Shown here piece after piece: positions 24,667-34,309 of a DNA stretch of 64,000 bases (position 1 is its first letter; each line of letters opens with the position of its first letter). The stretch is from Ruminococcaceae bacterium UBA3818 (GTDB lineage Bacteria; Bacillota; Clostridia; Oscillospirales; Ruminococcaceae): contig DFDW01000006.1 of the NCBI GenBank assembly GCA_002369315.1, positions 1 through 64,000 of the forward strand, in the 5' to 3' direction. The notes below the pieces were generated by a model that did no database searches, had not been told where the DNA came from, and saw only the letters and a program-made list of their open reading frames with translations. A program made the translations under genes and the position numbers.

Positions 24667-25272
24667 ATGTGGAATTATGAAAAGCGTTTGCAGTTCCCGG
24701 TAAAAATCGACTGTACCAGCCCTGCGGCGGCAAAGGTCATCATCACCCAGCTGGGAGGTCCGGATGGAGAGACTGGTGCTGCTCTGCGGTATCTGAATCA
24801 GCGATACGCCATGCCGAACCGGCATGTTGCGGGCCTCTTAACCGATATCGGCACGGAAGAACTTGGGCATATGGAGATGATCGCGGCGATTGTAAGACAA
24901 CTGACCCGCAACATGAGCATAGAGGATGTGAAAAAAGAGGGTTTTTCCGCTTACTTTGTAGACCATACCGGCGGAATCTGGCCGCAGGCGGCATCCGGAA
25001 CGCCGTTTTCTTCTGCTACATTCCAATCCAAGGGCGATGCGATCACGGATCTGTTTGAAGATTTGGCAGCGGAGCAAAAGGCACGGACCACTTACGACAA
25101 CATCCTGCGCCTGGTGGATATCCCCGATGTGCGCGAACCGATCAAATTCCTGCGCCAGCGTGAGATCACTCACTTCCAGCGTTTTGGCGAAGCGCTGCGC
25201 ATGATTCAGGATGATTTGGACTGCAAAAATTTCTACGCGTTCAATCCCAGCTTTGATAATCCGAGCAAATGA
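24667..25272 (+). CDS. cotJC: Spore-coat protein CotJC (manganese-catalase family)
   Basis: This 201-residue protein of the manganese catalase superfamily is found in the spore coat. It has the four-helix ferritin-like core with LTDIGTEELGHMEMIAAIV (Glu-Glu-His ligands) and EDLAAEQKARTTYDNIL with FLRQREITHFQRF (second Glu/His set). This suggests that a di-manganese site is kept and that peroxide could be removed. Its ATG follows the cotJB stop without a gap. It shows that the organism forms endospores. Confidence 0.95.
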   Translation: MWNYEKRLQFPVKIDCTSPAAAKVIITQLGGPDGETGAALRYLNQRYAMPNRHVAGLLTDIGTEELGHMEMIAAIVRQLTRNMSIEDVKKEGFSAYFVDHTGGIWPQAASGTPFSSATFQSKGDAITDLFEDLAAEQKARTTYDNILRLVDIPDVREPIKFLRQREITHFQRFGEALRMIQDDLDCKNFYAFNPSFDNPSK

Positions 25273-25368
25273 TGCTTCTGCTTGGCGCCGATGGCCGGAA
25301 ACGAATCGATCAATCGAACAAACGATGCGGTACCGGTAAAGCGCTTTCCTTTTGATTCTTTTATTTAC

Positions 25369-25408
25369 GCGGCAGCTTTGAACCATTCAAGCTGCCGCAT
25401 ATTTTAGG
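25369..25408 (+). terminator. Terminator of the cotJ operon
   Basis: GCGGCAGCTTTGAA pairs with TTCAAGCTGCCGC (one bulge) around ACCA, followed by ATATTTTA, about 100 bp after the cotJC stop. Confidence 0.7.
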
Positions 25409-25417
25409 ATAGCATGC

Positions 25418-25459
25418 GAAAACCCGTCTGATGACAACACAAATCAGGCGGGTTTTGTT
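25418..25459. terminator. Terminator of the acetyltransferase gene
   Basis: AAAACCCGTCTGAT pairs with ATCAGGCGGGTTTT (one G-U), with T-runs on both strands. On the minus strand it follows the stop at 25515 by about 55 bp. Confidence 0.75.
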
Positions 25460-25514
25460 TATGCGTTCCAATCAGCCGGGTGGACAGCCGATCCACAAAT
25501 CTTTTTGTATACGG

Positions 25515-26057
25515 TCAGGACATTCTCTCCCACTCTTTTTTCAAAATAGCATACTGCAGGGTGTTTTCATATTTCGGGGTACCATCGGGATTTTTCACAA
25601 AAGAAATAAATTCTTTAAAAAAGCCTTCCTGCCGCATACCGAGCTTTTCACACAGATGTTGAGAAGAAAGGTTGTAGTCTTCCGTGTAAGCGTAGATTCT
25701 GCGAGCGCCTTTTTGCTCAAAAAGATATTGGAAGAATGCTTTCGCCGCCTCAAAGGCGTAGCCTTTTCGCTGATAGGCTTCGTTCAGCATCCAGCAAGGG
25801 CTGAACGTATCCTTGTCATCTCCTTCCGGATGCGCTTCTATCTCGCCTATGACCTTACCGGTTTCTTTTAAAACAATGGCAAAGCAATATTCGGCATCCT
25901 GGCTGCGTTTTTGCGCGCCCAATCTGGCCTGTTCAAGGGAACACAGGCGCATATCCATAAAGCAGTTTACTTTGGGGCAAGAGAGATATTCCAGCAGATC
26001 TCCGGCGTCTTCTTCACGAAATGCCCGCAGAATGAGGCGGTCTGTATGAATCATCAT
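25515..26057 (-). CDS. GNAT-family N-acetyltransferase (RimJ/RimL-like)
   Basis: This soluble 180-residue acetyltransferase uses acetyl-CoA. Its opening, TDRLILRAFREEDAGDL, is the typical GNAT start. The CoA-binding motif A is NEAYQRKGYAFEAAKAF, and YNLSSQHLCEKLGMRQEGF is motif B. The relatives acetylate ribosomal proteins, other proteins or antibiotics; the target here is unknown. ATG 26057 has AGGAGG 9 nt upstream. It stands alone between the cotJ operon and the ABC exporter genes. Confidence 0.88.
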   Translation of the reverse strand: MMIHTDRLILRAFREEDAGDLLEYLSCPKVNCFMDMRLCSLEQARLGAQKRSQDAEYCFAIVLKETGKVIGEIEAHPEGDDKDTFSPCWMLNEAYQRKGYAFEAAKAFFQYLFEQKGARRIYAYTEDYNLSSQHLCEKLGMRQEGFFKEFISFVKNPDGTPKYENTLQYAILKKEWERMS

Positions 26058-26193
26058 GATTGTGGACCTCCTAATCTTTGTTTGGTTTATTTCTCACCGG
26101 ATGATTTTCCGAGAAAAATCCTGAAAGGCTTATCCGGCGAAAGGGAATGGCCGAAGCGATGGTCGGTCAAAGACAAATGCGCCGCAAGAAGGT

Positions 26194-28023
26194 TTAAGAG
26201 CGAAGAAGCTGTGCGGACGCTTCTTTCTCAAATTGCTTGGTATACAACGAAAAGTAATACCCTTTTTTACGAAGCAGATCTTCGTGCGAGCCGCTTTCGA
26301 TGATTTTTCCATCTTTGACCACCAGAATGATATCCGCATGGCGGATGGTGGAAAGGCGGTGAGCAATCAAAAAGGAGGTGCGACCCTTTAATAGATGCGC
26401 AATGGCGTTTTGAATCAGCTGTTCGGTTTGGGTATCGATGGAGGAGGTGGCTTCGTCCAACACAAATATGGCGGGATCCGCCAGCACTGCCCGGGCAAAG
26501 GAAATCAACTGCTTTTCACCGGTGGAAAGCCGGTCGCCCCCTTCTCCCACATCGGAGTCATAGCCGTTTTCCAGTTTTTCGACTACGGTATCCGCTGAAA
26601 CCGCTTTCGCCGCCGCTTCGATCTGCTCGTCGGTGGCATCCAGGCGGCCGTAGCGGATGTTCTCCTTGATGCTTCCGGAAAACAGGTGCGGATTTTGCAG
26701 TACATAACCGATGTTGCTGTGCAGCCACAGCTGAGAACGTTCCCGATAATCTTTGCCGTCGATGAGGATCGTGCCTGCCGTCGGCTCGAAAAACCGGCAG
26801 GCCAGGTTGACCAGGGTGGATTTTCCCGCTCCGGTCTCGCCCACAATGGCGACCGTCGTGCCGGCGGGGATTTTCAGATTGAAGTGTTCCAGAATGTTTT
26901 CGCTCCCGTCCGGATAGCGGAAGGTCACGTCCCGAAATTCGATGTCCCCGCGGATTGGCTCCCAATTTTCGGTTTTGCCTACAAAATTGTCGCCGTATTT
27001 TTCCACGACCTCCGGTGTGTCCTGGATGGCCGGTACCTCTTCCAGAAGGCCGCAGACCCGCTCGATATTGGCCTGGGCAGAGATGATGTCAGCCAGGATA
27101 CGGGCAATCTGCTGAATCGGTTCAAAAATACCGACCGCGTAAGAGGTAAACGCCGAGAGAGTGCCGATTTCCATCAGCCCCTGCATGGACAGATAGCCGC
27201 CGCGGGCCAGCACCAGCGCGGTTGCCACCGAGCTTAAAAACATAATAGAGGGGATATAGACGGCGCTGAGCATCTGGGTTTTAATCGATGCCTGGCGCAT
27301 ATCCGCTGTCAGAGCTTTAAAATCGTTGATATTATGTTCCTCGATGACCAACGTTTTGGAGGTGCGGGCGCCGGAAATTCCTTCGTTGAAAGCGCCGGTA
27401 ATCTGAGAATTGATGCGGCGGGTCTTACGGTTCCAATGGAGGATTTTGTTCTGGAAATAGACAGTCAGAACAGCGATAAGCGGGACGATGAGCATGATCA
27501 GCAGCGCCAGCTTCCAGTTTAACATCAGCATGGCGGCGAAAACGCCCAGTACATATACGAGGCTCCACATGACATCCATCAGTCCCCAGGCGAGCATGCC
27601 GGAAATGCGGCCGGTATCGCTCATGACCCGGGCAATCAGATATCCGATGGGGGTGACATTGTAAAAGGAAAAAGAGAGCGTTTGCAGATGCACAAAACAA
27701 GCGCGCTTCATATCCCGGTTGGTTTTCATCTCGATAAACATGGACTGGCGGGTGCAGATGATGACCACAACCGTTTGAAACACGATGGCCAGGCCGTAAA
27801 GCGCCGTGAACCAGCCAATGCCCTCCAGCGTGCCGCCGCCGATGTAATGGTCGATGGTATAGCGCTGGAACAGCGGCATGGAAATATCGATCAGGGCCAT
27901 GACGATATTCAGAACAATGACAATGAAAAGGTTGACATAATAAGGGCGAAGGAAGGGAAGCATTTTCTTCCACACCGTCAAATCAAACGGCTTATTGTAT
28001 TCCTGCTCCTGAAAAACAGCCAT
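26194..28023 (-). CDS. ABC exporter half-transporter, subunit 2 (heterodimer)
   Basis: This 609-residue membrane protein has six transmembrane helices (residues 30-320) fused to an ATPase domain. Walker A is VGETGAGKSTLVN and Walker B is ADPAIFVLDEATSSID with the catalytic Glu. Its signature is LSTGEKQ instead of LSGGQ. ATG 28023 lies 3 bp after the stop of its partner and has AGGAGGTG. In heterodimeric exporters of the BmrCD/TM287-288 type, the subunit with the good Walker B carries the poor signature, as here. They expel drugs, lipids or peptides, and the substrate is unknown. Confidence 0.93.
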   Translation of the reverse strand: MAVFQEQEYNKPFDLTVWKKMLPFLRPYYVNLFIVIVLNIVMALIDISMPLFQRYTIDHYIGGGTLEGIGWFTALYGLAIVFQTVVVIICTRQSMFIEMKTNRDMKRACFVHLQTLSFSFYNVTPIGYLIARVMSDTGRISGMLAWGLMDVMWSLVYVLGVFAAMLMLNWKLALLIMLIVPLIAVLTVYFQNKILHWNRKTRRINSQITGAFNEGISGARTSKTLVIEEHNINDFKALTADMRQASIKTQMLSAVYIPSIMFLSSVATALVLARGGYLSMQGLMEIGTLSAFTSYAVGIFEPIQQIARILADIISAQANIERVCGLLEEVPAIQDTPEVVEKYGDNFVGKTENWEPIRGDIEFRDVTFRYPDGSENILEHFNLKIPAGTTVAIVGETGAGKSTLVNLACRFFEPTAGTILIDGKDYRERSQLWLHSNIGYVLQNPHLFSGSIKENIRYGRLDATDEQIEAAAKAVSADTVVEKLENGYDSDVGEGGDRLSTGEKQLISFARAVLADPAIFVLDEATSSIDTQTEQLIQNAIAHLLKGRTSFLIAHRLSTIRHADIILVVKDGKIIESGSHEDLLRKKGYYFSLYTKQFEKEASAQLLRS

Positions 28024-28026
28024 AGG

Positions 28027-29853
28027 CTACACCTCCTGAGCCAGCAGCGCCTGGTCCTCCTGGGCTGTCTGGATATTGTAGATATCCCGGTAGATGCCGG
28101 GCTGGCTTATCAGTTCCTGATGAGTGCCCATCTGGGCGATTTGGCCGTTTGAAAGGACCAGGATACAGTCGGCCTTCATCAGGGTCGTAATGCGATGAGA
28201 AATGAGTATGACGGTGGAGCCGCCCAGGTTTTGATCCAACGCGTCGCGGATTTTAGCGTCGGTTTCTGCGTCCACCGCCGACAGGGAATCGTCAAAAATC
28301 ATAATGGGCGCCCGCTGCATCAGCATACGGGCGATGGCTACCCGTTGCTTCTGCCCGCCGGACAGGGTTACGCCGCGCTCTCCCACGATGGTATCGTAGC
28401 CGCTGGAAAAGCCCATGATAGCATCGTCTACACTGGCAATGCGGGAAGCGTGGCGGATTTCCTCCATGTCCGCGCCGGGCCGGGCGGCGCTGATATTTTC
28501 CCGAATGGTACGGGAAAACAGGAACGGTTCCTGCAGGACCATGCCGATATTTTCCCGCAGATAGCTCAGACGGATGGCGCTGATATCAACACCGCCGATG
28601 GAGATGGTGCCTCCGCCTTCGGGCAGGTCATACAATCGGTCCAGCAGGTGCATCAATGTGGATTTACCTGAACCGGTGCCGCCTAAAATCGCAAAAGTAG
28701 AGCCGGATTTGATGGTGAAACTGATGTCTTTGAGAATCGGCATCAGCCCTTCGTAGGCAAAATTGACGTGGTCAAACACGATGTCTCCGCAAAACTCAGG
28801 CGTCAGGCCGGCGGGATCGTCCCGCTCCTCCTCTTCCTCCAGAATATAATTGATACGGTCGATGGAAACGCCGGCCTTGCTCATTTCGGACAGCACCCGC
28901 CCGAGACTTCGGATGGGCCAGACCAGCGTTGCGTTGTAAGAGATAAACGCCATGAATGTACCGACTGAAATATTGCCGTTTACCGTTTCTATCGTGCCGA
29001 GAACCAGGATAGTCATGATCTGCAGGCCGGTAAACAGGTCGCCGAACCCCCAGTACATACCCATGACGTAGCTTAGGTGAATCCACATATCGGCAAACTT
29101 ATTGTTCTTTTTGTCGAACCGGTCGATTTCATACTTTTCCCGGCCAAAGGCGCGGACGACCCGCACGCCGGTCAGGTTTTCCTGCACGGCGGCGGAGAGC
29201 TGCCCCTCCGCCTCATCCGCTTTTCGGAACCGGTCAGAGATTTTGGAATAAAAAAGAAAAGAATAGGCGACGACCACAGGGACAAAAGCCAGCGCCACCC
29301 AGGTGAGTTTGGCGTTCATGGAAAACATCAGGCTCATAGCAAAAACGATCAGAAAGACAATGCGGACAATTTCCAGCATCTGGCCGGAAACAAAATTGCG
29401 CACGACCTCCACATCAGAGGTACAGCGCTGTATGACATCGCCGGTCTGATTTTTGACATGCCAGCCGTAGGGGAGTTTTTGAATATGGGAGAAAAGCTGA
29501 TCCCGAATCCGTTTGGTGAATCCTTCTGCCCCTTTGGCGGTGAAAGTGCGGCTGAAAAAGGTGCAGATGCCCGCGCACAGGGAAATCAGCAGGATAGCCG
29601 CCACGACCAGCCACAGATGGCCGCGGATATATTCCCGACCCCCGATTTGGTCAATGAGCGTAAGCACCGGCTTCGGCAGGCTGAATGGCTCCGTACCGAT
29701 GATGGAATCCACCATGGCGCGGATCACCTGCGGGGTCAGGGAATTGAATACAGTGTGCAGCATGGATGTAATGACTGTAAGGAAGAAATATAAATAGGAG
29801 CCTTTCAGAAAACGCATGATCATACTTTTTCGGTCGGTCTTTTTTGGTTTCAA
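28027..29853 (-). CDS. ABC exporter half-transporter, subunit 1 (heterodimer, degenerate ATP site)
   Basis: This 608-residue protein is built like its partner: six helices (residues 20-320), Walker A LGGTGSGKSTLMH and the canonical signature LSGGQKQRVA. The Walker B region reads PIMIFDDSLSAVD, with Asp in place of the catalytic Glu. The site built from this Walker pair and the partner's altered signature is therefore non-hydrolysing, a known trait of asymmetric exporters. It starts at TTG 29853 with AAAGGAGGG at normal distance. It is the first gene of the two-gene operon. About 290 bp upstream hold no gene except a terminator from the next unit. Confidence 0.93.
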   Translation of the reverse strand: MKPKKTDRKSMIMRFLKGSYLYFFLTVITSMLHTVFNSLTPQVIRAMVDSIIGTEPFSLPKPVLTLIDQIGGREYIRGHLWLVVAAILLISLCAGICTFFSRTFTAKGAEGFTKRIRDQLFSHIQKLPYGWHVKNQTGDVIQRCTSDVEVVRNFVSGQMLEIVRIVFLIVFAMSLMFSMNAKLTWVALAFVPVVVAYSFLFYSKISDRFRKADEAEGQLSAAVQENLTGVRVVRAFGREKYEIDRFDKKNNKFADMWIHLSYVMGMYWGFGDLFTGLQIMTILVLGTIETVNGNISVGTFMAFISYNATLVWPIRSLGRVLSEMSKAGVSIDRINYILEEEEERDDPAGLTPEFCGDIVFDHVNFAYEGLMPILKDISFTIKSGSTFAILGGTGSGKSTLMHLLDRLYDLPEGGGTISIGGVDISAIRLSYLRENIGMVLQEPFLFSRTIRENISAARPGADMEEIRHASRIASVDDAIMGFSSGYDTIVGERGVTLSGGQKQRVAIARMLMQRAPIMIFDDSLSAVDAETDAKIRDALDQNLGGSTVILISHRITTLMKADCILVLSNGQIAQMGTHQELISQPGIYRDIYNIQTAQEDQALLAQEV

Positions 29854-30032
29854 ATAAATCCCTCCTTTGGGATTGGAAAAAGATGAATCCGGAAAGAGCC
29901 GGTGCCTGGAACCGGCAAACCGTATTGAAAATAGGACGTATGGAAAAGATTGGATGCTAACGTATGCTTCAGTATAAAGTATGGAGTGGGTCTAAAGTCA
30001 ATAGGATTTATAAAAAAATAAAGGTAAACGAA

Positions 30033-30060
30033 AAAGGCATGCTGTTTTCGGCATGCCTTG
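30033..30060 (-). terminator. Terminator of the ClC gene
   Basis: On the minus strand AAGGCATGC pairs with GCATGCCTT and is followed by TTTTTCG. It lies about 80 bp after the stop at 30142. Confidence 0.85.
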
Positions 30061-30141
30061 GAGGACAAGGGATTTAGATGGAACCGGCCTGCACAGAGAA
30101 ATTCCCCTGTGGGCCGGGTTGGTCAGATTGGAGCCGGATTT

Positions 30142-31404
30142 TTATTTGGCGTGAATATTGATATACTCGGCACGCAGTTTGGAGTACATGATTTTCTGGC
30201 TGCTATAAAGCCCATAATAACCGGAAAGCATGAAACTGACGCCGCAGGCGATTGCAAACAATACCAATCCCTCGGCACCGAATAACTCAATGCTTAATAT
30301 CATGGAAGCAATGGGGCTGTTGACTACGCCGCAGAACAGGGAAATCAATCCCACCGCCGCGCCGAATCCGGGGTCGAGGCCCAAAAGCGCTCCGGCGACA
30401 CAGCCAAACGTGGAACCGATAAAGAAAGTGGGAACGATTTCTCCCCCTTTGAACCCCGCTCCAATGGTGATAGCGGTAAAGAGAATTTTAAGTGCAAACG
30501 CTTCCGGACGGGCACTGCCGCCGATGGCATCGGTGATGACATCCATTCCTGCGCCGTTATAAGCGGTGGTACCCACAAGAAAAGTCAGAAAAATGATAGC
30601 GGCGCCGCCGCAAAAGGCCCGCAGATAGCTGTTGGGAATCCATTGCTGCAGATAATGATGAGTTTTGTGCATGGCCAGGCAGAACACAATGGAAAGCAGG
30701 GCGCACAAGGCGGAAAGGCCAATGACCTGAAAAATGCTTATGACAGTGGGAGCGGGCACATAGGATAAAGAAAAACGCACCGGTTCGGCGCCGAAAAATA
30801 CCGATACGCCGTAAGCCGTTAAGGAAGAGATGATGCAGGGAACCAGCCCCGCATAGTAAATCACGCCGATGCTGATGACTTCCATGGCGAAAAAGGTAGC
30901 AGTCAGCGGTGTGCCAAATAGCGCGGCGAAAACAGCGCTCATGCCGCACATGATGAGAATATGCCGGTCTTTTTCATCCAGGCGCAGCAGGCTGCCGATC
31001 TGGGAGCCAATGGTCCCGCCCAACTGCAAGGCGGCGCCTTCCCGTCCGGCGGAACCGCCGCAGAGATGGGTGATGACGGTGCTGATAAAAATAAGCGGCG
31101 CCAAAGCGATCGGGACCTTTTCTTCGCTGCGAATGGCGTCCAGAATCTGGTTGGTGCCGAAGTTTTCCGGCGTTTTGAAAAGGTGATACAAGCCGACAAT
31201 CACCAAACCGCCAACGGGCAGCAGGTATAAAATCCAGCCATGATCAAGGCGGATGCAGGTGGCATATTCCACCGCTTTGTGGAACAAGGTTCCAACGCTG
31301 CCACCTACCAGTCCGGTAAGGAAGGCCAGAACACCCCAGCGAATGAATGCAATGATGTAGCGCCCGGCAGAGCGCAGTTTGTTCATATCTGTTTTTCTCT
31401 CCAT
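30142..31404 (-). CDS. ClC-family chloride channel/antiporter
   Basis: This 420-residue protein has about ten to twelve hydrophobic segments. Family motifs are GGSAGREGAALQLGG, with the gating Glu in GREG, and GFKGGEIVPTFFIGSTFG near residue 315. ClC proteins of this type move chloride or other anions, often as H+ antiporters. The start MERKTDMNKL at ATG 31404 has GAGGAAG at 8 nt; ATG 31386 and a longer reading from 31455 are less likely. An extended -10 promoter precedes it. I looked for a fluoride riboswitch in the leader and did not find a convincing one. Confidence 0.9.
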   Translation of the reverse strand: MERKTDMNKLRSAGRYIIAFIRWGVLAFLTGLVGGSVGTLFHKAVEYATCIRLDHGWILYLLPVGGLVIVGLYHLFKTPENFGTNQILDAIRSEEKVPIALAPLIFISTVITHLCGGSAGREGAALQLGGTIGSQIGSLLRLDEKDRHILIMCGMSAVFAALFGTPLTATFFAMEVISIGVIYYAGLVPCIISSLTAYGVSVFFGAEPVRFSLSYVPAPTVISIFQVIGLSALCALLSIVFCLAMHKTHHYLQQWIPNSYLRAFCGGAAIIFLTFLVGTTAYNGAGMDVITDAIGGSARPEAFALKILFTAITIGAGFKGGEIVPTFFIGSTFGCVAGALLGLDPGFGAAVGLISLFCGVVNSPIASMILSIELFGAEGLVLFAIACGVSFMLSGYYGLYSSQKIMYSKLRAEYINIHAK

Positions 31405-31460
31405 AACACACGCTTCCTCAACGATTGTTTGACCGCCCAAAACGGGCGGGGCCATCCGTT

Positions 31461-31469
31461 ATTATAGCA
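31461..31469 (-). promoter_or_regulatory. Extended -10 promoter of the ClC gene
   Basis: On the minus strand TGCTATAAT is a perfect extended -10. The transcript would start near 31453 and have a leader of about 50 nt with a GC-rich hairpin (CCGCCC/GGGCGG at about 31435-31451). Confidence 0.7.
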
Positions 31470-31576
31470 CCGGCAGAGCGCGGAAAACAGCGGCGATTTG
31501 CATAAGCTTTTTTGAAAAAAGCGGGCAACTTCGGGTGAAAACGGGACAAAAAAGGGTAAAACTGCCGCGAAACGGC

Positions 31577-31610
31577 AAAAGAGGCTGTTCGTATCAGAAC
31601 AGCCTCTTTT
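31577..31610. terminator. Terminator of argS
   Basis: AAAAGAGGCTGTTC pairs perfectly with GAACAGCCTCTTTT across a 6-nt loop, directly behind the argS stop on the minus strand. Confidence 0.9.
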
Positions 31611-31613
31611 ATT

Positions 31614-33374
31614 TTACATATGCTCCACTGTTTCGATGCCCAACAGGTCCAAATGTTTGCACAGAACCTGCCGCACAAGGGCAATCAGGGCAAGCCAGCT
31701 TTGCTTCTTCGCATCGTTCGGTTCGTCGATGATATGATTGTCATGATAAAATTTGGAGAACAGATTGGCCAGCTGATAAGCGTTTTCGCACAGATAGTTG
31801 GGCGCCTTTTCCGACAAGGCCCGCTGGAATACGTCGCCGCCCATGAGAATTTTTAACAGCAGCTCCCGCTCCGAATCGGTGTAAACGCCGGTAAGGGAAA
31901 GGGGCTGGTCCACCGGTACGCCGGCTTTTTTCAGAATCGAGTTGATGCGGGTAATGGTATACAGCAGGTAGGTGCCGGTTTTTCCCTCGAAGGAGAAGAA
32001 TTTGCTCAAATCAAACACATAATCCTTGGCCCGCTGGTTGATGAGATCGCCAAATTTAATAGCGGCGACTCCCACCTTCCGGGCGATATCCTGGTAGTCT
32101 TCCTCATCCACAAAGCTGGAAGCTTCCAGCTTTTCCTGCGCGCCGGCGGTGACGGTAGCAATCATGTCTTCCAGCTTCATGATACCGCCATCGCGGGTTT
32201 TATAAGGTTTGCCGTCGGCCCCGTTCATGGTGCCGAAGCCAAGAAATTCAAATTCGGTCTGCGCCGGGACCAGGCCCGCTTTTTTGGCGCAGCGGAACAC
32301 CTGGGTGAAATGGAGTCCTTGACGGTTGTCCACCACATACCAGATCTTGTCCGGGTGGAAATCCTCCTCCCGCTGGATAATGGTGGCGAGGTCGGTCGTA
32401 GCGTAGATGCTGGAATGGTCGGATTTGCGGACAATGACCGGGGGCATGGGAGCTTTGTCTTCCGGTTCGGCTACTTCGACAATCAGAGCGCCGTCACTTT
32501 CCACCAGCAGATTTTTTTCGGCCAGGATATCCATCAGGCGGGGAACATACCGGTCGGCATTGCTCTCGCCATACCAAAGGTCGAAGGTCACGCCCAGCTT
32601 TTCATAGTTGCCTTTCATATCCTCGATAGAAGTCCGCAAAATCTCTTTCCACAAAGCAATATAGCCGGGACGGCCGTTTTGCAGCTCATAAGTGGCCTGA
32701 TGGGCTTTTTTTGCGTATTCCTCATCGGTTTTGCTTTTTTTACTCGCAAATGGATACACCTCGTTGAGCATGGCTGCGTTCAAAGGTTCGACCTGATCGG
32801 CTTCGGGGTCAAAATCCGCCGCGAAGCAGCGCCAATCCGGATAGCGCGCCTGAAGCTCGGTAATGACGAGGCCGATCTGCAGCCCCCAGTCGCCCAAATG
32901 GATATCGCCGATGACACGATGCCCTGCGGCACGGGCAATCCGCTTGATCGATTCGCCGATGATTGCGGAACGCAGATGGCCGATATGCAGCGGTTTTGCC
33001 ACGTTGGGCCCGCCGTAGTCCAGAACAATGGTAGAGGGCTGTTCCGCCTGCGGGATGCCGAGGTTGGGGTCGGCGGCGATGGTGTTGGCCTGCTTTAACA
33101 GATAACTGTCGTTCAGCGTCAGATTCAAAAATCCGGGCTTCGCCACTTCCACTCCGGAGAAAATGTCGTTCTTTTTGAGAATCTCCGCCACCTGTTCGGC
33201 GACGATGAACGGCGCTTTGTGATATTGCTTTGCCGCGGCAAAAGCGCCGTTGCACTGGAACTGGCACAAATCCAGCCGGTCAGACGCGGTGACGACACCG
33301 AGGTTGGCGTCATATCCGGCACTTTCAAAAGCCTGCGAAACGATTTCGCCCAATGTCTGGGTGATTGCTTTCAT
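31614..33374 (-). CDS. argS: Arginyl-tRNA synthetase
   Basis: This class I synthetase charges tRNA-Arg. The protein has 586 residues. An N-terminal Add1 domain (residues 1-95) is followed by the HIGH motif in VAKPLHIGHLRSAI (130-133), the catalytic domain with LGDWGLQIGLV, and a C-terminal all-helical anticodon domain ending LLGIETVEHM. As in many ArgRS, no clear KMSKS is present. ATG 33374 is preferred over TTG 33380 because AAAGGA lies 10 nt before it. The leader is too short for a T-box. Confidence 0.96.
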   Translation of the reverse strand: MKAITQTLGEIVSQAFESAGYDANLGVVTASDRLDLCQFQCNGAFAAAKQYHKAPFIVAEQVAEILKKNDIFSGVEVAKPGFLNLTLNDSYLLKQANTIAADPNLGIPQAEQPSTIVLDYGGPNVAKPLHIGHLRSAIIGESIKRIARAAGHRVIGDIHLGDWGLQIGLVITELQARYPDWRCFAADFDPEADQVEPLNAAMLNEVYPFASKKSKTDEEYAKKAHQATYELQNGRPGYIALWKEILRTSIEDMKGNYEKLGVTFDLWYGESNADRYVPRLMDILAEKNLLVESDGALIVEVAEPEDKAPMPPVIVRKSDHSSIYATTDLATIIQREEDFHPDKIWYVVDNRQGLHFTQVFRCAKKAGLVPAQTEFEFLGFGTMNGADGKPYKTRDGGIMKLEDMIATVTAGAQEKLEASSFVDEEDYQDIARKVGVAAIKFGDLINQRAKDYVFDLSKFFSFEGKTGTYLLYTITRINSILKKAGVPVDQPLSLTGVYTDSERELLLKILMGGDVFQRALSEKAPNYLCENAYQLANLFSKFYHDNHIIDEPNDAKKQSWLALIALVRQVLCKHLDLLGIETVEHM

Positions 33375-33431
33375 AAACAAAATCCTTTCCTCAACAAATC
33401 AGGGGTCGATGACGCCGCAGATGGAGCGGGG

Positions 33432-33779
33432 CTACACCTCTCCTTTTTTTCGGTATTTTTCTTTGACAAACTGCGCAAAATCCAAAACTTCCCGCAGCAT
33501 ATCTTCGGTGACTTTATCGTCGCCTTCAAACAAGGCGATCTTCAGCTCATCCCGGCTGATGGAAGGTGAGGCAGTGCCGTTATCCGATCCGAACAGATCG
33601 TTGGCAGTTACGGACAGCGTATCACAGAGCTTTCGGATCGTCTGTGTATCTGGCTCGTTTTGGCCGGTTTCCCAGTTGCTGACCGAGTTATGTTTTGCAC
33701 CGACAAGATCTGCCAGCTGGCGCTGTGTGAAGCCGCATCGCTTTCGGGCTTTTTTCAGATTCTCACCAAAAAATGACAT
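33432..33779 (-). CDS. XRE-family transcriptional regulator (phage-repressor type)
   Basis: This protein has 115 residues. Residues 1-65 form a Cro/CI helix-turn-helix (ENLKKARKRCGFTQRQLADL, NSVSNWETGQNEPD). The tail (ISRDELKIALFEGDDKVTED to VLDFAQFVKEKYRK) is common in repressors of Firmicutes phages and mobile elements, which usually pair with ImmA/IrrE proteases. ATG 33779 has GAGGTGG upstream. It points away from the phage genes and lies about 50 bp beyond the argS start. A matching protease lies at the far end of the module. Confidence 0.88.
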   Translation of the reverse strand: MSFFGENLKKARKRCGFTQRQLADLVGAKHNSVSNWETGQNEPDTQTIRKLCDTLSVTANDLFGSDNGTASPSISRDELKIALFEGDDKVTEDMLREVLDFAQFVKEKYRKKGEV

Positions 33780-33964
33780 AGGGACCACCTCATTGACAGA
33801 ATAGCAGAAAGGAAAAAAAATGTAAAGGCTAATTTCGGAAAAATCGAAAAAACTATTGATTTTTCCAAATTTACGGAATATACTAGAAAACACAGGAGAA
33901 CATATGTTTTTGATTTGGGGCGAAAATCCACTTCGGTGTGGATCCATTTGGGCCGAAACCACTT

Positions 33965-34213
33965 TTATACCCCGAAACGGCGGTATTGTTCGGTCAGCCA
34001 GGCACGAATTTCCTCCAGGCCTTCCGGTGAGAGCGGGAAAGAGGCAGATTCCAGAATCTGCGCCAGCGCAAAGCATACGTCCTGGTTCCAAATTTGAACT
34101 TCCAGTGCTTCTTCTGCCGGCTTGATCAGATAACGAAGCCGACCGGCGCTGCCAGTATAAGCGTTTTTATTGGAAAAAAAGTCGAACGGGCGAAGCGGAA
34201 AAAGAGTGTCCAT
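33965..34213 (-). CDS. Small hypothetical protein at the left edge of the phage module
   Basis: This 82-residue protein is not assigned to a named family. It begins MDTLFPLRPFDFFSNKNAYT and ends PLSPEGLEEIRAWLTEQYRR, and looks like one small alpha/beta domain. ATG 34213 has AGGAGGAACGT upstream. It is divergent from the first phage gene, with about 95 bp between them. Whether it belongs to the phage or to the host chromosome is unclear. Confidence 0.65.
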   Translation of the reverse strand: MDTLFPLRPFDFFSNKNAYTGSAGRLRYLIKPAEEALEVQIWNQDVCFALAQILESASFPLSPEGLEEIRAWLTEQYRRFGV

Positions 34214-34309
34214 ACGTTCCTCCTGTCAGATTTATGATAGCAATTTTATTCTACACCTATTCGATTGAAAAAGCGAGTTCTTTGTTCGCGGCGGAAAGGA
34301 GAGATGCCG

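Noticed and set aside
31405..31460. Possible fluoride riboswitch before the ClC gene
   Set aside because: GGATGG and a CCGCCC/GGGCGG hairpin are present, but the required CUGAUG segment and the overall spacing are missing.
33375..33431. T-box before argS
   Set aside because: The gap is under 60 bp and lacks the AGGGUGG-type T-box sequence. The same holds for the short leader of metG.
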